DNA of 64,000 nucleotides from Polytrichum commune (taxonomy: Eukaryota > Streptophyta > Polytrichopsida > Polytrichales > Polytrichaceae), in assembly GCA_950295325.1 (NCBI GenBank), contig OX485806.1:46619169-46683168 (forward strand). The letters are read 5' to 3'. The stretch's first letter is position 1, and each line of letters starts with the position of its first letter. Below the pieces are notes generated by a model, which was given only the letters and a program-made list of their open reading frames with translations, had not been told where the DNA came from and made no database searches. Made by a program: the position numbers and the translations under genes. This document shows positions 34,622 through 44,315 of the stretch, one piece after another.

Positions 34622-35648
34622 TCCTTTCCAAAATATGTTGTGGAACTTTTTTTGGACTGACGCACATGATTGGGAGTTCACATTGTAGTTGTGTTGGACA
34701 TGTCTTGGACCTCAACGTCCCCAATGATCATGATGTCCTGCAATTCCAATAATTGATTCTTTTGGACCTTACATTGTGTCCATCTTTGTTGAGGTTTCAT
34801 GTGCATGTGTGTAGACGCAATGGAGGGAGTTGGTGAAAGAGGTGATTCTTTCTCTGAAGACATGGGCACCACCCTATGCATCTGGGGATGAGCTAGACAT
34901 TGTCGGGGAAGATAGTTTTGATGACAGTGCAAATGAAGGTCAATTGGGGGGTCCTTCGCCATCTGTACATTTTTGCCCCATTGTGAAATGTGGGGGGCTT
35001 TCATGAGCTTCATGGGTGATTTTGGAGGTGGTACTTGTTAATGACCGTGGAGTTGTTGTGACAGAGGGTGTTTGTCGTAAAACCCATCCATAAGATTGCA
35101 TTGATGAAAACCCGCTTGGCACCGAGGACGTTGGAGTTGTTATATTGGAATCACTCGTTCATTCCGAAGTGAATCCAACTCATAGGTTCTTCCTGTGTAG
35201 GTGGCCGCTGAAGAATATGATGATTGAGGGGGATAGCTTGCATGACCATGAGCGACGACACATGCAAATCCAACAGGAGCTCCAAACAAACATTCGGCCA
35301 CGCAAAGGCCTACAAAAGTACGATACATTGGCACGTCCTACTCTGCTTGTAAATGAGTGTAAACGTCAAAGGTTGCTCTGTGAGGAGTCTATTAGAGAAG
35401 TTGCCACAAAGGATTTTTGTGTACATTGCTGTTGCCAATTGTTCCCAAGGGATAAAATGAAGGCCATCCGTGAAGAAATGTGGCTTGGAGATTTCCGTCT
35501 AAGATCCACCAGAAAACTTGATGTCCATAGGGCAATACATGTGAACGGAGCGGGTCGCAAGGTCATCACCCTTGAAAGCATAGACGTGTGTTGTACGGCA
35601 TGGTACACCATTCACGGTGTGTCAAAAGCGGAATTTTATAGACAAGCC
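34622..35648 (+). pseudogene. DDE transposase copy 2, N-terminal piece
   Basis: The 34622-35140 part reads degenerate acidic text (for example DELDIVGEDSFDDSANEG) with stops. From 35145 the frame is open: NPTHRFFLCRWPLKNMMIEG, DHERRHMQIQQELQ, CKRQRLLCEESIREVATKDF, CVHCCCQLFPRDKMKAIREE, HVNGAGRKVITLESIDVC, WYTIHGVSKAEFYRQ. It ends at element E-g and resumes at 40001/40006 (after one AAGCC copy) with AYAK. It matches copy 1 at 4852-5040. The last blocks look like the N-terminal helix-turn-helix region of this DDE family. Confidence 0.6.
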
Positions 35649-36139
35649 TATGAGCCCAAAATGGGTGCTCACATTTGTTTTATGCTTAGAATTTAGTTGA
35701 AGTTGCATTTGACATCATTATTGAAACATCAAAAAGTATAAAAAATAGTGAGGCTATGTAAGCCTCAATCCCTTTTACCCTTCGATTGCGTCCTAGTCCG
35801 GGTGAGGAATCATGAGCTACATTCAATTACGCAAGTCACAAGTGCAAGAAAGGAAAAGATTGAGAGAAGTGGTGTATATAACACTTTTTTCTTTCCTAGA
35901 GAATGTAAGCATTCACAAATGCTTAATTACATGCCGTGTCATTTGACACCTAAATAATTGCCATCCTTCTCTACCCTTCCTCTAATTTCGCTAATTCCCC
36001 TCACACGGGAACTTGGCTTCCCACTTACCCTCTACCTAACCTTAACAACACTCAATTCCACCTTCGCTCACCCATCAAGTTTCCCCAATCCCGAGTGCCG
36101 TTGGGGATGAACACAACTCCCCTACACCTCAGGTTATGC

Positions 36140-37760
36140 TCACATGCTCTCACCTAATCCACAACACATGTAACCCACCACCGCAGCTCCCAGTCCAATT
36201 AACCAAGCAGCTGACCCAACGAGCCCCAACCCAACACTTGGAAATATAGTGAGCTGGTCAGGGCACCTAATCCCCGAAGCTCGCTCCACACAACGCCAAC
36301 TCCCGACGGCCGACACAACCCTAGTTGCAACAGAACATATGCTCCGAACCACATCCCCCGAACTTCACTTACCTCCCTTCCACCTGTCCGAATCCGATGT
36401 AGGCACAACCCTTAGAGGCCTCGCTCAATTCCTCACACCAACTCGCTGTTGTTGCCCCACGAATTCCCAGCACATGGAGCACCGGTGCCCCCTGCCGGAG
36501 ACTCCCTCTTGTCACCCCCTTACTTGCAGCAGCAATTCAACATCATCAACCAACATTCGTCACAGTGATGACAGACTGGTCCGGCGCCCATCATCTGGCT
36601 CTCTTGTGCATACGGATGCATCCTTCTCCATAGGCAGAGGAATTGTTCATTTCAATAATCCCGCATTGCACCCTGGCTACTTCGCCGCTCCTCTCCCAAC
36701 CTCGGATGACTGGTTGTTGCTTGGTCCCTCTAGGTACCTTGACGCCCATGATTCATTGACCCCACCCTCTGAAGTTCCACCACCCACAATCCTTTCACCG
36801 CCCTCACTTGAATCCGTGACTCCGCATATCCACACCCAAATGTAAGGTTGGAGCAGCAACCTGAATGATGCTGCACCACGGGGCCTGAGCCTCCATGTCA
36901 ACCTTTTTGATGTAGAGATCCGCCCCGTGCAGCACCTTAGTGCTCTTTCATGTTGTTGTTTCCTGCCTACATTGGTTTGGTGGAGTTCCGACGTCCACGG
37001 TCCGGCTTTTCCCTCCTCATCAGTCAACAAGCCTCCCAACCATGTGATTCGGAGTCAAGGAACTGGATCTTGCCTTCCACCTGAAACGATCCTTCTACAC
37101 ATTCACGACACAAATCTATTGCTACCCCACCAACCGGAAGTATGGTGCAATAAATGTTCTCCTCCTGAGATCAAATCCGAAGACTCGGGAATGCACGGCC
37201 TAAAGCTCCGATATCTAACTCTGATAGTGGCCGGTGATGTGGCAAACCCTCGTTGCTCAGGCACATTGTTCTCTTCTCCCCCTTGAGGCGCTACCTAGTA
37301 AGCACCTGATCACCATACTCGCCAAGGACGGACCCGCTATAAAGAAAAGAAACCATTCTCCTCCGAGGAGCGCTTCCGCCTGTCTTGTTGGTTGGTGAGG
37401 GGAAGAGGAAGGTCTCTCCTGTCTGATTTCCTCCCTTCTTGCAACCCGACCCCGCAATCCTGCCACTCCCGATCTCGAGCCTCATTCCACACATTTCTGT
37501 CATGAGGTGTCACGACCTCCCTCCTCCTTGGGACCGATCCTCTGCCCACTTCCTACCATTTCTTTTTGTCAAGCATGCATAAATTTCCCACCTTACATCC
37601 CTTGATCTCCAGCAATCCCGAACAAATTTGTGACGGCACTCCTGAACTCTACACTCCACAACGGAGCAGGGCCTCCGCATGACCTTTCTTTCCTCTCTCC
37701 CCTCTTCTCCTACATGCATAATGAGCTCTCTTCCTCCTACCCCCCAAGACCCCTCCAACC
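36140..37760. other. GC-rich block inside E-h, no gene recognised
   Basis: Open frames up to 198 codons exist on the plus strand (36249-36842) and shorter ones on the minus strand. They show Pro/Ser/His-rich composition without a domain, and nothing indicates which strand, if any, is coding. Confidence 0.35.
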
Positions 37761-37915
37761 TCTACCTTTTTTCCCGGGTTGCCCGGCATCTTTCGGGCCG
37801 CCCGAGAGAAAAAACGGGTTAAGACCTTTTCTTTTGGCCTCTCCCACTTTCAAACCCACTTTCCCTATTCTTCACTTGATTTCTTCTCCCCCTAGAATCA
37901 TAGATAAATAAAACT

Positions 37916-37916
37916 C

Positions 37917-37952
<36 letters not shown>
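37916..37952 (+). repeat. (GATA)n microsatellite
   Basis: About eight uninterrupted TAGA/GATA units lie inside element E-h. Confidence 0.9.
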
Positions 37953-38035
37953 GATAAAAGTAACCCACCATAGTTGTTACCAAGTAATCACGCTTGTGTT
38001 AGAGTATAAGTTGTGATTTGTTGTGGTTGCGGTCA

Positions 38036-38145
38036 CCAAGTCATGTTTCCTCGGTTGGTTGAGGAAGGATGTTTGTACTACACTTAGACGGTCCGGGTTC
38101 GATTCCAATTGAATTCGTCTGACCGTTTGGTGTATTATGCATGAC
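38036..38145 (+). other. Possible tRNA-derived SINE head
   Basis: The stretch contains GGTTCGATTCC (38096 onward), a perfect tRNA B-box/T-loop. About 45 bases upstream is 'ctcggttggttgagg', loosely like an A-box. The complement pair gacggtc ... gaccgtt flanks it. No full cloverleaf with an acceptor stem could be drawn, so it is not called a tRNA gene. Confidence 0.3.
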
Positions 38146-38809
38146 TTGGCGCTGCTAGTGATTCTAGGCAGGAAAATTGTATCAACCAACCGGCTCCTAC
38201 CCCTCTCCCTGAGCTATTGTGTACATCTTATTCAATAAATAATGGTCATCATTATGACCCCCCCTCTTTTATTCTATTGATATTTCTTGGTTGTTTTTAG
38301 TATGTTGTTTACTAGAATTACGATTAACACTTATGTCTTTTACTCCCCATTAATCCTTTACGGTTTACCGCCCTTCCTAGCTCTTATTCCCCCTTTAACT
38401 TAACCCGATCGAGGCTTTTGACCATTCGCGTTTCTTACCCTTTTGACTAACCCCGAAAATACCATATCAAGGTTTTAACAAGATTTTACGATTAAGTCTT
38501 AATGTGGGCACAAGTTTGGGCTCACACGCTGGGTGTGGAATTATGTTTTAGGCCTTAGGCTTATGTGATGTGGTTAATTAAAGGATTAGCGGCATTAGGG
38601 GGTTGGTTGAATTAAGTTGAGAGTGTGTGTGTTAAATAAGGGGAAGGGCCTTGGGTTTAATTGTTTGAATTAAGGCCTTCCCGTGTTGGTTTAGGGGTTG
38701 AGGGTTTAGTGGATAGGCTTGGGTTCTTTTTTAACTGGAAGGGGTTTAAGGGGCTCGTGGTTTTTTTTGTGTGTGTGTCTCTCTCTCGGCGGCGAGCTGG
38801 GGGCAGCCG

Positions 38810-39475
38810 CTACAGGTTTGAGGCAGCTTGAGCAACTGCTACTGATTGAGGTTGCTTGAGCAGTTTGCTAACGGATTCGAACGAGCTTGAGCAACTACTA
38901 CTGATTCGAGGAGCTGGGTAGTTGCTACACATTTGAGGCAGCTTGAGCAGCTGCTATTGATTGAGGCTTCTTGAGCAGTTTGCTAACGGATTCGAACCAG
39001 CTTGAGCAGCTGCTACTGATTCGAGGAGCTGGGTAGTTGCTACACATTTGAGGTAGCTTGAGAAGCTGCTACTGATTGAGGCTTCTTGAGCAGTTTGCTA
39101 ACGGATTCGAACCAGCTTCGGTAGTTGCTACAGATTCGAGGAGCTGGGTAGTTGCTACACATTTGAGGCAGCTTGAGCAGCTGCTACTGATTCGAGGTTG
39201 CTGGGTAATTGCTACACATTCGGCGAATTTGGGTAGTTGCTACACATTTGAGGCTGCTTGAGCAGATTGCTATTGGATTCGAACCAGCTGGAGTAGCTGC
39301 TACAGATTCGGTGAGCTAGGGTAGTTGATACATTTGAGGCTGCTTGAGCAAATTGCTACTGGATTCGAACCAGCTGGAGTAGCTGCTACAGATTTGGTGA
39401 GCTGGGGTAGTTGATACATTTGAGGTTGCTTGAGCAGATTGCTAACGGATTCGAACCAGCTTGGGTAGCTGCTAC
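38810..39475 (+). repeat. Minisatellite of element E-g
   Basis: About ten imperfect copies of a unit like 'gagcagctgctactgattgagg' / 'cttgagcagtttgctaacgg' / 'attcgaaccagcttg', with higher-order variation. It sits where E-b, E-d and E-e have their own, differently sequenced arrays. Confidence 0.8.
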
Positions 39476-40000
39476 AGAGGCTGCGAGCTTGGAAGGCTAG
39501 CAGCGGACGGCTCAGCTCCAAGGATGAGAGGCTGCACCGAAGCCTTTTGACGGGCGATGACGGGTGCAGCCCCGAGCCCGACAGCGTGGAAATTCGGAAA
39601 AATGGTTGAGACTGAAGTTCAATAATGGGGGGGGATTAGTAGTGTTTACACTATATTATCTTATAGTTTAGTTAATTAGGTTTGTTACGGAATATTAATT
39701 TAGATAATTAGTTTATTAGCAAGTGAGGGGACCACAAGGCATTAGATGGTGGGATTAGCGGGTGAACTTGGATGTGAGTTGGTTGTGGGGTTGCAATAGG
39801 GGGTGTTAAGATTGTGATAATAGAGAAGAGCGTTTGTCAACGCTTGTACTCATGTCATGGAATAAATCGGTGTGCCAAAGTTGATGGGAAATGTAATGGA
39901 TGTTAACGACGTTGGGAAGAGGGAGTTATGTGAACATGAATGTGATCCCCATGCCCTCACCTGGACTACGACGCATAAGGGTGGGTGGTTTGGCCTAACA

Positions 40001-40312
40001 AAGCCGCATATGCCAAAGGAAGGCCGCCGGTCGCGTCACCATGGGAACATGGGCTTAAAGAAACTCAAGGAAGCAACGAGGCAAACAATAGCCACTCAGG
40101 CAATCATCATTGTCCCCCTTGCCAATGCAATGCCGTACAAAACACGCACACTCGCAACCGGTGAAAAGGTTGTGGAGAAGGTTCTTCCTATAGGCACGAA
40201 ATGGAAAGACATATTGTTGGACGTAAACGCAGTTGGCGAGAAGGCGGGGTTGGACCCCATTTCGTTGTCAAAATTGAGTGCAATCAAAAAATCAAACTTT
40301 AGCAAGTACATC
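40001..40312 (+). pseudogene. DDE transposase copy 2, middle piece
   Basis: The open frame reads RHHGNMGLKKLKEATRQT, ALAPLANAMPYKT-like text, TRTLATGEKVVEKVLPIGT, KWKDILLDVNAVGEKAGLDP, ISLSKLSAIKKSNFSKYI and stops at the E-i insertion (40313). A one-base frame difference separates it from the N-terminal piece ending at 35648. It is the best-preserved copy of this part of the protein. The DDE-bearing part of copy 2 is beyond element E-i and outside the window. Confidence 0.6.
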
Positions 40313-41130
40313 TGTCAACCCTAAACCCCCACCTTTCATTGCGTCCTAGTCCAGGTAGGAGGTTAAGGCTCACATGTCCTCCTATGAGTCTCTAACTTTT
40401 AGGCTCCATCCCTTCTACCACTCCAAGATGGTTGTTCAAACATTCAACTCTTTATTAAAGGTCACAAGGTAATCAACATTTAGAAATGCTCCACACCTTG
40501 TGGTCCTACACACACCAACATGAACTACACACTAGTTTAGCTCCTACTCCTAATTCTAGGCTTAAGGAATATGTCATAATTAACTATGTCTAATCTAAAT
40601 ACTACTAGTTGGAACCTCTTCTTTTATAATCCAGAGTTTCCTTTATTCCCTAATTCCTACCAAATACCTGTGTGGGGACACGCGAACACAAAAATATCCG
40701 GATTGGCGTTTCTAAGTGCCCAATCCGGTTTTTTCCGGATGAGCCTAGTATCGTCCAGGGATTCTGTGAAGTGTAGGAGGTCTAGAACTCTCCGTACCTG
40801 CTTATCTTCTATTCCTTAGCCAAACTTTCGGAAACCCCTGTTTCCGGACTTTTGGTCTTTTGGACACTCTTCTTATTCCGGAGTTGGCATTTCCGGATTG
40901 TATCTCTAGGTCCTAATTATAATGCATACTCACCCCTCTATGTCTACCCTCTAGAATAGGTGGTTTCTTCCGGTGAAGACGTCCCTTATAAGATCGGAAT
41001 CTGGAAATTCCCTCACAACCAATCCGGATTGATCAAATCCATCTCGGCAGGTCACACAGGGAGATCTGGATTATCTTTTAGGACCCCAACGACTAGAGTA
41101 GTCCGGATTCCAACCGGAGATCTGACTTGA

Positions 41131-41580
41131 CGGGATAAGTGGGTGACCCGTACCACTTTCCGGATTGTCCCGTCCACCGGCGATGAGACCTCTTCAGAAG
41201 ATCAGATTGGCGCCAGTCCGGATCCCTTCCGGACCTTTGCCCAATCTTCCCCACGGCTATCTCACCTGGACGTTACCCAGACATCCGGAACAATGAGGCT
41301 CCTTTCCCACTACACTCCGGAGATGGCCTCTAACCCTGAATCCTAACTGTTCCGGTTATCACTTCCTGGGACTCTACTCAATCTGGGCTAACTGGGCGAT
41401 CCGTACCACTTTCCGGATTAGTCCGTCTAAGGGCGGTGGGACCTCTTCAGAAGCTCGGATGGCGTAAGTCCGTATCCCTTCCGGTTCTCACCCAATCCTC
41501 CCAGCGGCTATCCCACCTAGACGTTACTCAACCATCCGGAACAGTGAGGTTTCCCTCCCACTACACACAGAGAGGATCCG
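41131..41580 (+). repeat. Tandem duplication in element C, about 253 bp x 2
   Basis: Both copies contain CCGTACCACTTTCCGGATT, 'gacctcttcagaag', 'ttccgg..ctttgcccaatc' and 'catccggaaca.tgagg'. The first copy begins near 41131 and the second near 41384. Confidence 0.8.
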
Positions 41581-42020
41581 CAAGGCAATGACTAGATCTG
41601 ATCCGGGTCACCTCTCCCATGTCCTATCCGGAACTCCTATCCCTCATGCTCTCTCTCTCCTCCGCTAACGATCTCCGAATCATTCGTACACAAAATCAAG
41701 CAAGAAAAATTAAGAAGTAAGAAATCAAGTAATTTATTAGAGTAGGAGCAACCGGGATACAACAATGGAGAAGGAACCCTTTCCCAACTCCTTATTCAGC
41801 CTTAAGTAGAGGCCCAAAATCCCTAACCTGAGGGCGGCGGCCCAGGCGGCCGCACCTAAGGAAAACCCTAACTGCATCCGTTCTCCCGGATTTCCCGGAT
41901 CAAGATCCGGATTTTCCGCTGACAAAACCCAAGGGAGAGTTTTATTCCTCATCTTCAAAAACTCCTAAGTCCTATCTTCCTACCTCTATTCTGCCTAACT
42001 AATCTAACTACCATCCTAGG

Positions 42021-43600
42021 CTAAGAAGAGCGGTGTTTTTTTTGAGCTGCTCCCTCCTTCGAATGGCTGCCGAGTCCACTGACGGCGGATGAGCCCCCTC
42101 CCGGCGATGCCTTCTGTAGCCGCGTGAGCATCCTCCTCATGTTCGGAGACGGGACAACCTCATTCTCCGAGTCCGCTGCTCCTTCGGTCTGCGGTGTTCC
42201 GGTCCCTGGTGTTCCGGAAACTGTACTCCATTTCCGGACGCTCCGGATCGGGGAATGATCGTTTCCGGTGTGCTGTTCCGGATTCTGCCCGCCCAAGATC
42301 GAGGCCGTCCGCGGATCCCTGTTGGAGGCCGCCCTTGAGGGTGGCGGAGGAAAAGGGCTAACCATTTGGCAGTCCGGAGGAGACGACGGCGAGGTTTGGG
42401 TCATAGGGGCCTTACCCCTACTCGGAGTTGCCTCTCGATCCGAAGTTTGGTGCCTAATCGGCGTCCTAGCCCTGTCCGGAGTCCGGGACTGATCCGAGGT
42501 CCGCGGAACAGGGGACTGCCCTCGTCCGGATCTAACAGACCCGGTGCTCTTCCTCCTCACTTGCGGAGAACTTTCCGGAGCTCTCCCGGAACTAGTAGGC
42601 CGAGAGTCGCCTCCCTGCTGGCTGGGTCCTGCAGACGTTGGCGGATTCTGGACCAGGGCGACTTCACCAACCACCTCGTAGAGGGTTCCGATTGGTGACC
42701 TAGACGGACCCGGATAGAGTACCCGCCGGGGTGTTCCGCTTGGCAGAACCACCTTCTAGATTTCCGCCAGGAGATCCTTCATCGTCTGTGAGTATTTCAC
42801 GAGGATGAGGAGGGTCTGCCTAGCGGAAGCGGGTTCTCCGGACTCCATTATCCGGTCGTAGAGATGCGTCTTGTTGACGATCTCTGCCGGATGCCCAACC
42901 AGCTCCCGGATCCGACTGAAGACCACTGCCTGCTCCGCGTGGTACTTCCGGATCTCTTCGCTCTTCTGACTTAGCTCCTGAGTCATGGCCGCTACTTGCG
43001 CGGTGAGGTGAGCATTCTCCGTCTTGGCCTGCTCGAGCTCCTTCCTGTCCGCCCTTTTTGCCAACTCCCGGAGAATATTTCCGGGTCCGCAGTCGTCCAG
43101 GGCCTGGTTCGCTCCTCGGACGATGTGTTCTAGCCGGTAGTACTGGTTTTGAAGATCCTCCATCCCCTCCTGGACCCGCTTGAAGGGATTTTCCAAAAAG
43201 TCCCAAGCGGAGAGATCCACATTCCGGCAAGTGGTCTCCCGGCTGGACCCGGTTTCCGGATGATGATGAGGGGGAGGAGAGATTGGCCTCTGGAAGGTTG
43301 GCGGCGGGCTTCTGGGTGAAGAGGGAGGTGCTTCCGGAATGATGGGGTCGCTGGAAGTCTCCGTCTCGAGGTCTCCAGCTTCCGGATGGAGCTTGTAGGT
43401 GACCTCGTCCGCCGCTATCATCAGCAGGTCCTCCTCCTCGGCCGTAAAACAGTCAAAGTGCTGATAGAGGTGCAGAATGAAGGGGGAGAGGAAGGAGGGT
43501 TTCCGGCCTATATGGGGGAGGGCCCGCCCTACTATCTCTTGAATTATCAAACCCCATTTCACTGGCCGGACTCCGAACATAGCTCCGAACAGGGTGTTAG
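42021..43600 (-). pseudogene. Gag-like gene of element C, C-terminal part
   Basis: From the hAT boundary the minus strand reads NTLFGAMFGVRPVKWGLII, HIGRKPSFLSPFILHLYQHF, DLLMIAADEVTYKL, a Pro-rich stretch, then a long coiled coil (AKRADRKELEQAKTENAHLT, AAMTQELSQKSEEIRKY). An in-frame TAG at 42756 is followed in the same frame by a Ser/Pro/Arg-rich tail (42752-42021). The layout, a globular N-terminal domain, coiled coil and low-complexity tail, resembles plant transposon gag/'mobile domain' proteins. No zinc knuckle or protease is seen. Confidence 0.5.
43593..43600 (+). repeat. hAT target-site duplication, left copy
   Basis: GGTGTTAG, identical to 62066-62073. Eight bases is the hAT standard. 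Confidence 0.9.
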
Positions 43601-43614
43601 CAGGGTTGTCTATT

Positions 43615-43663
43615 GTGTCGTGACGGAGGGTAATCCCGACATAATGTCGTGCCGTCACGACAC
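43615..43663. repeat. hAT subterminal inverted repeat, left
   Basis: GTGTCGTGACGG (43615-43626) pairs with CCGTCACGACAC (43652-43663). The right end has the same stem (61985-62014). Such subterminal motifs are where hAT transposases usually bind; that function is inferred. Confidence 0.75.
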
Positions 43664-43825
43664 GTATCCGTCACCACATTATGCCGGATGCTGTCTTTAT
43701 CCTGACGGACTTTAATTTTACCGATTTTTTTGTGTAATTACATTAACCCATTTCTGACACGTAGGATTTACAATGTCCACGTGTGATCACATGTCAGCAA
43801 AGTAAAGGTAAAGTGGGGAAAAATT

Positions 43826-44070
43826 TACTAGAGCCCGTCCGCCCCCCCGTCCGCCTCCATTCCCAACCCGCGTTCGCCCCCGTTCCCCCCCGTCCGCTCC
43901 CGTTCACAATCCCTGTTCGCCACCGTTCCCCCCCGTCCGCTCCCGTTCCCAACCCCGTCCGCCCCCCCCCCCGTCCGTCCGCTCCCCCCCATCCGTCCGC
44001 TCCCCCCTGTCCGTCCGCTCCCCCCCTCCGTCCGGTCCCCCCCCCCCTTCCGTCCGCTCCCCCGTCCGAT
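43826..44070 (+). repeat. CGTCCGCTCC-type array, left side of hAT
   Basis: Short GC-rich units such as CCCGTCCGCTCCC and GTTCCCCCCCGTCCG are repeated about 20 times. It ends directly before a TATA box. Related arrays lie at 47385-47650 and 61085-61790. Confidence 0.85.
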
Positions 44071-44076
44071 TCGAAT

Positions 44077-44087
44077 ACTATAAATTG
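44077..44087 (+). promoter_or_regulatory. TATA box of the hAT transposase gene (probable)
   Basis: ACTATAAATTG lies immediately inside the left GC array, about 240 bp before the transposase start at 44316. A splice-acceptor-like TTTGCAG lies at 44292-44298, so the leader may hold an intron. Confidence 0.5.
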
Positions 44088-44315
44088 AGGGTTCAAGGTG
44101 CCATTTTTGCCTCCACTGACATAGTGTGTCTCAAGTCTTTTGATTATCCTTTGAGGAGTGAGGATTGAATGCGTGAGACCCGAATGCAGAGGATACTTTG
44201 TCCAATCTAGTGACTGTGAATTAGGGTTGCCCTTGTGGCACTCTTGAACATGACCTAGTATGCGATCAAAGTTACTTGCTCTAACTTGTTTGTATTTGCA
44301 GGTTTTGTTGAAGTC

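Larger units (their letters stand above)
35757..38526 (-). mobile_element. E-family TG...CA element E-h, nested in E-g
   Basis: The left end is TGTAAGCCTCAATCCC with the family block 'gcgtcctagtccgggtgagg' just inside. The right end is TTTGGGCTCACA. The flanks GGCTA and CGCTG match only 3 of 5, but the E-g sequence resumes correctly on the right side (compare E-b and E-e), which fixes the boundaries. It is 2770 bp, larger than other copies. The extra GC-rich block (36140-37760) has long but unremarkable open frames on both strands. Confidence 0.65.
35649..40000 (+). mobile_element. E-family TG...CA-type element E-g, contains E-h
   Basis: The left end is TATGAGCCCAAAATGGGTGC and the right end is GGTTTGGCCTAACA. 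The flanks are perfect 5-bp duplications AAGCC (35644-35648 and 40001-40005). Own sequence is 35649-35756 plus 38527-40000 (about 1.58 kb). It has a minisatellite at about 38810-39475 with units of about 60 bp or longer (core GAGCAGCTGCTACTGATT). No LTR pair and no coding gene are recognised. Confidence 0.8.

Noticed and set aside
36249-36845. A 198-codon plus-strand ORF in element E-h as a gene.
   Set aside because: Composition is low-complexity, overlapping frames exist on the other strand, and no domain or promoter is seen.
42268-42698. Plus-strand ORFs opposite the gag-like gene.
   Set aside because: They are shadows of the minus-strand frame, which has the coiled coil and continuous coding character.
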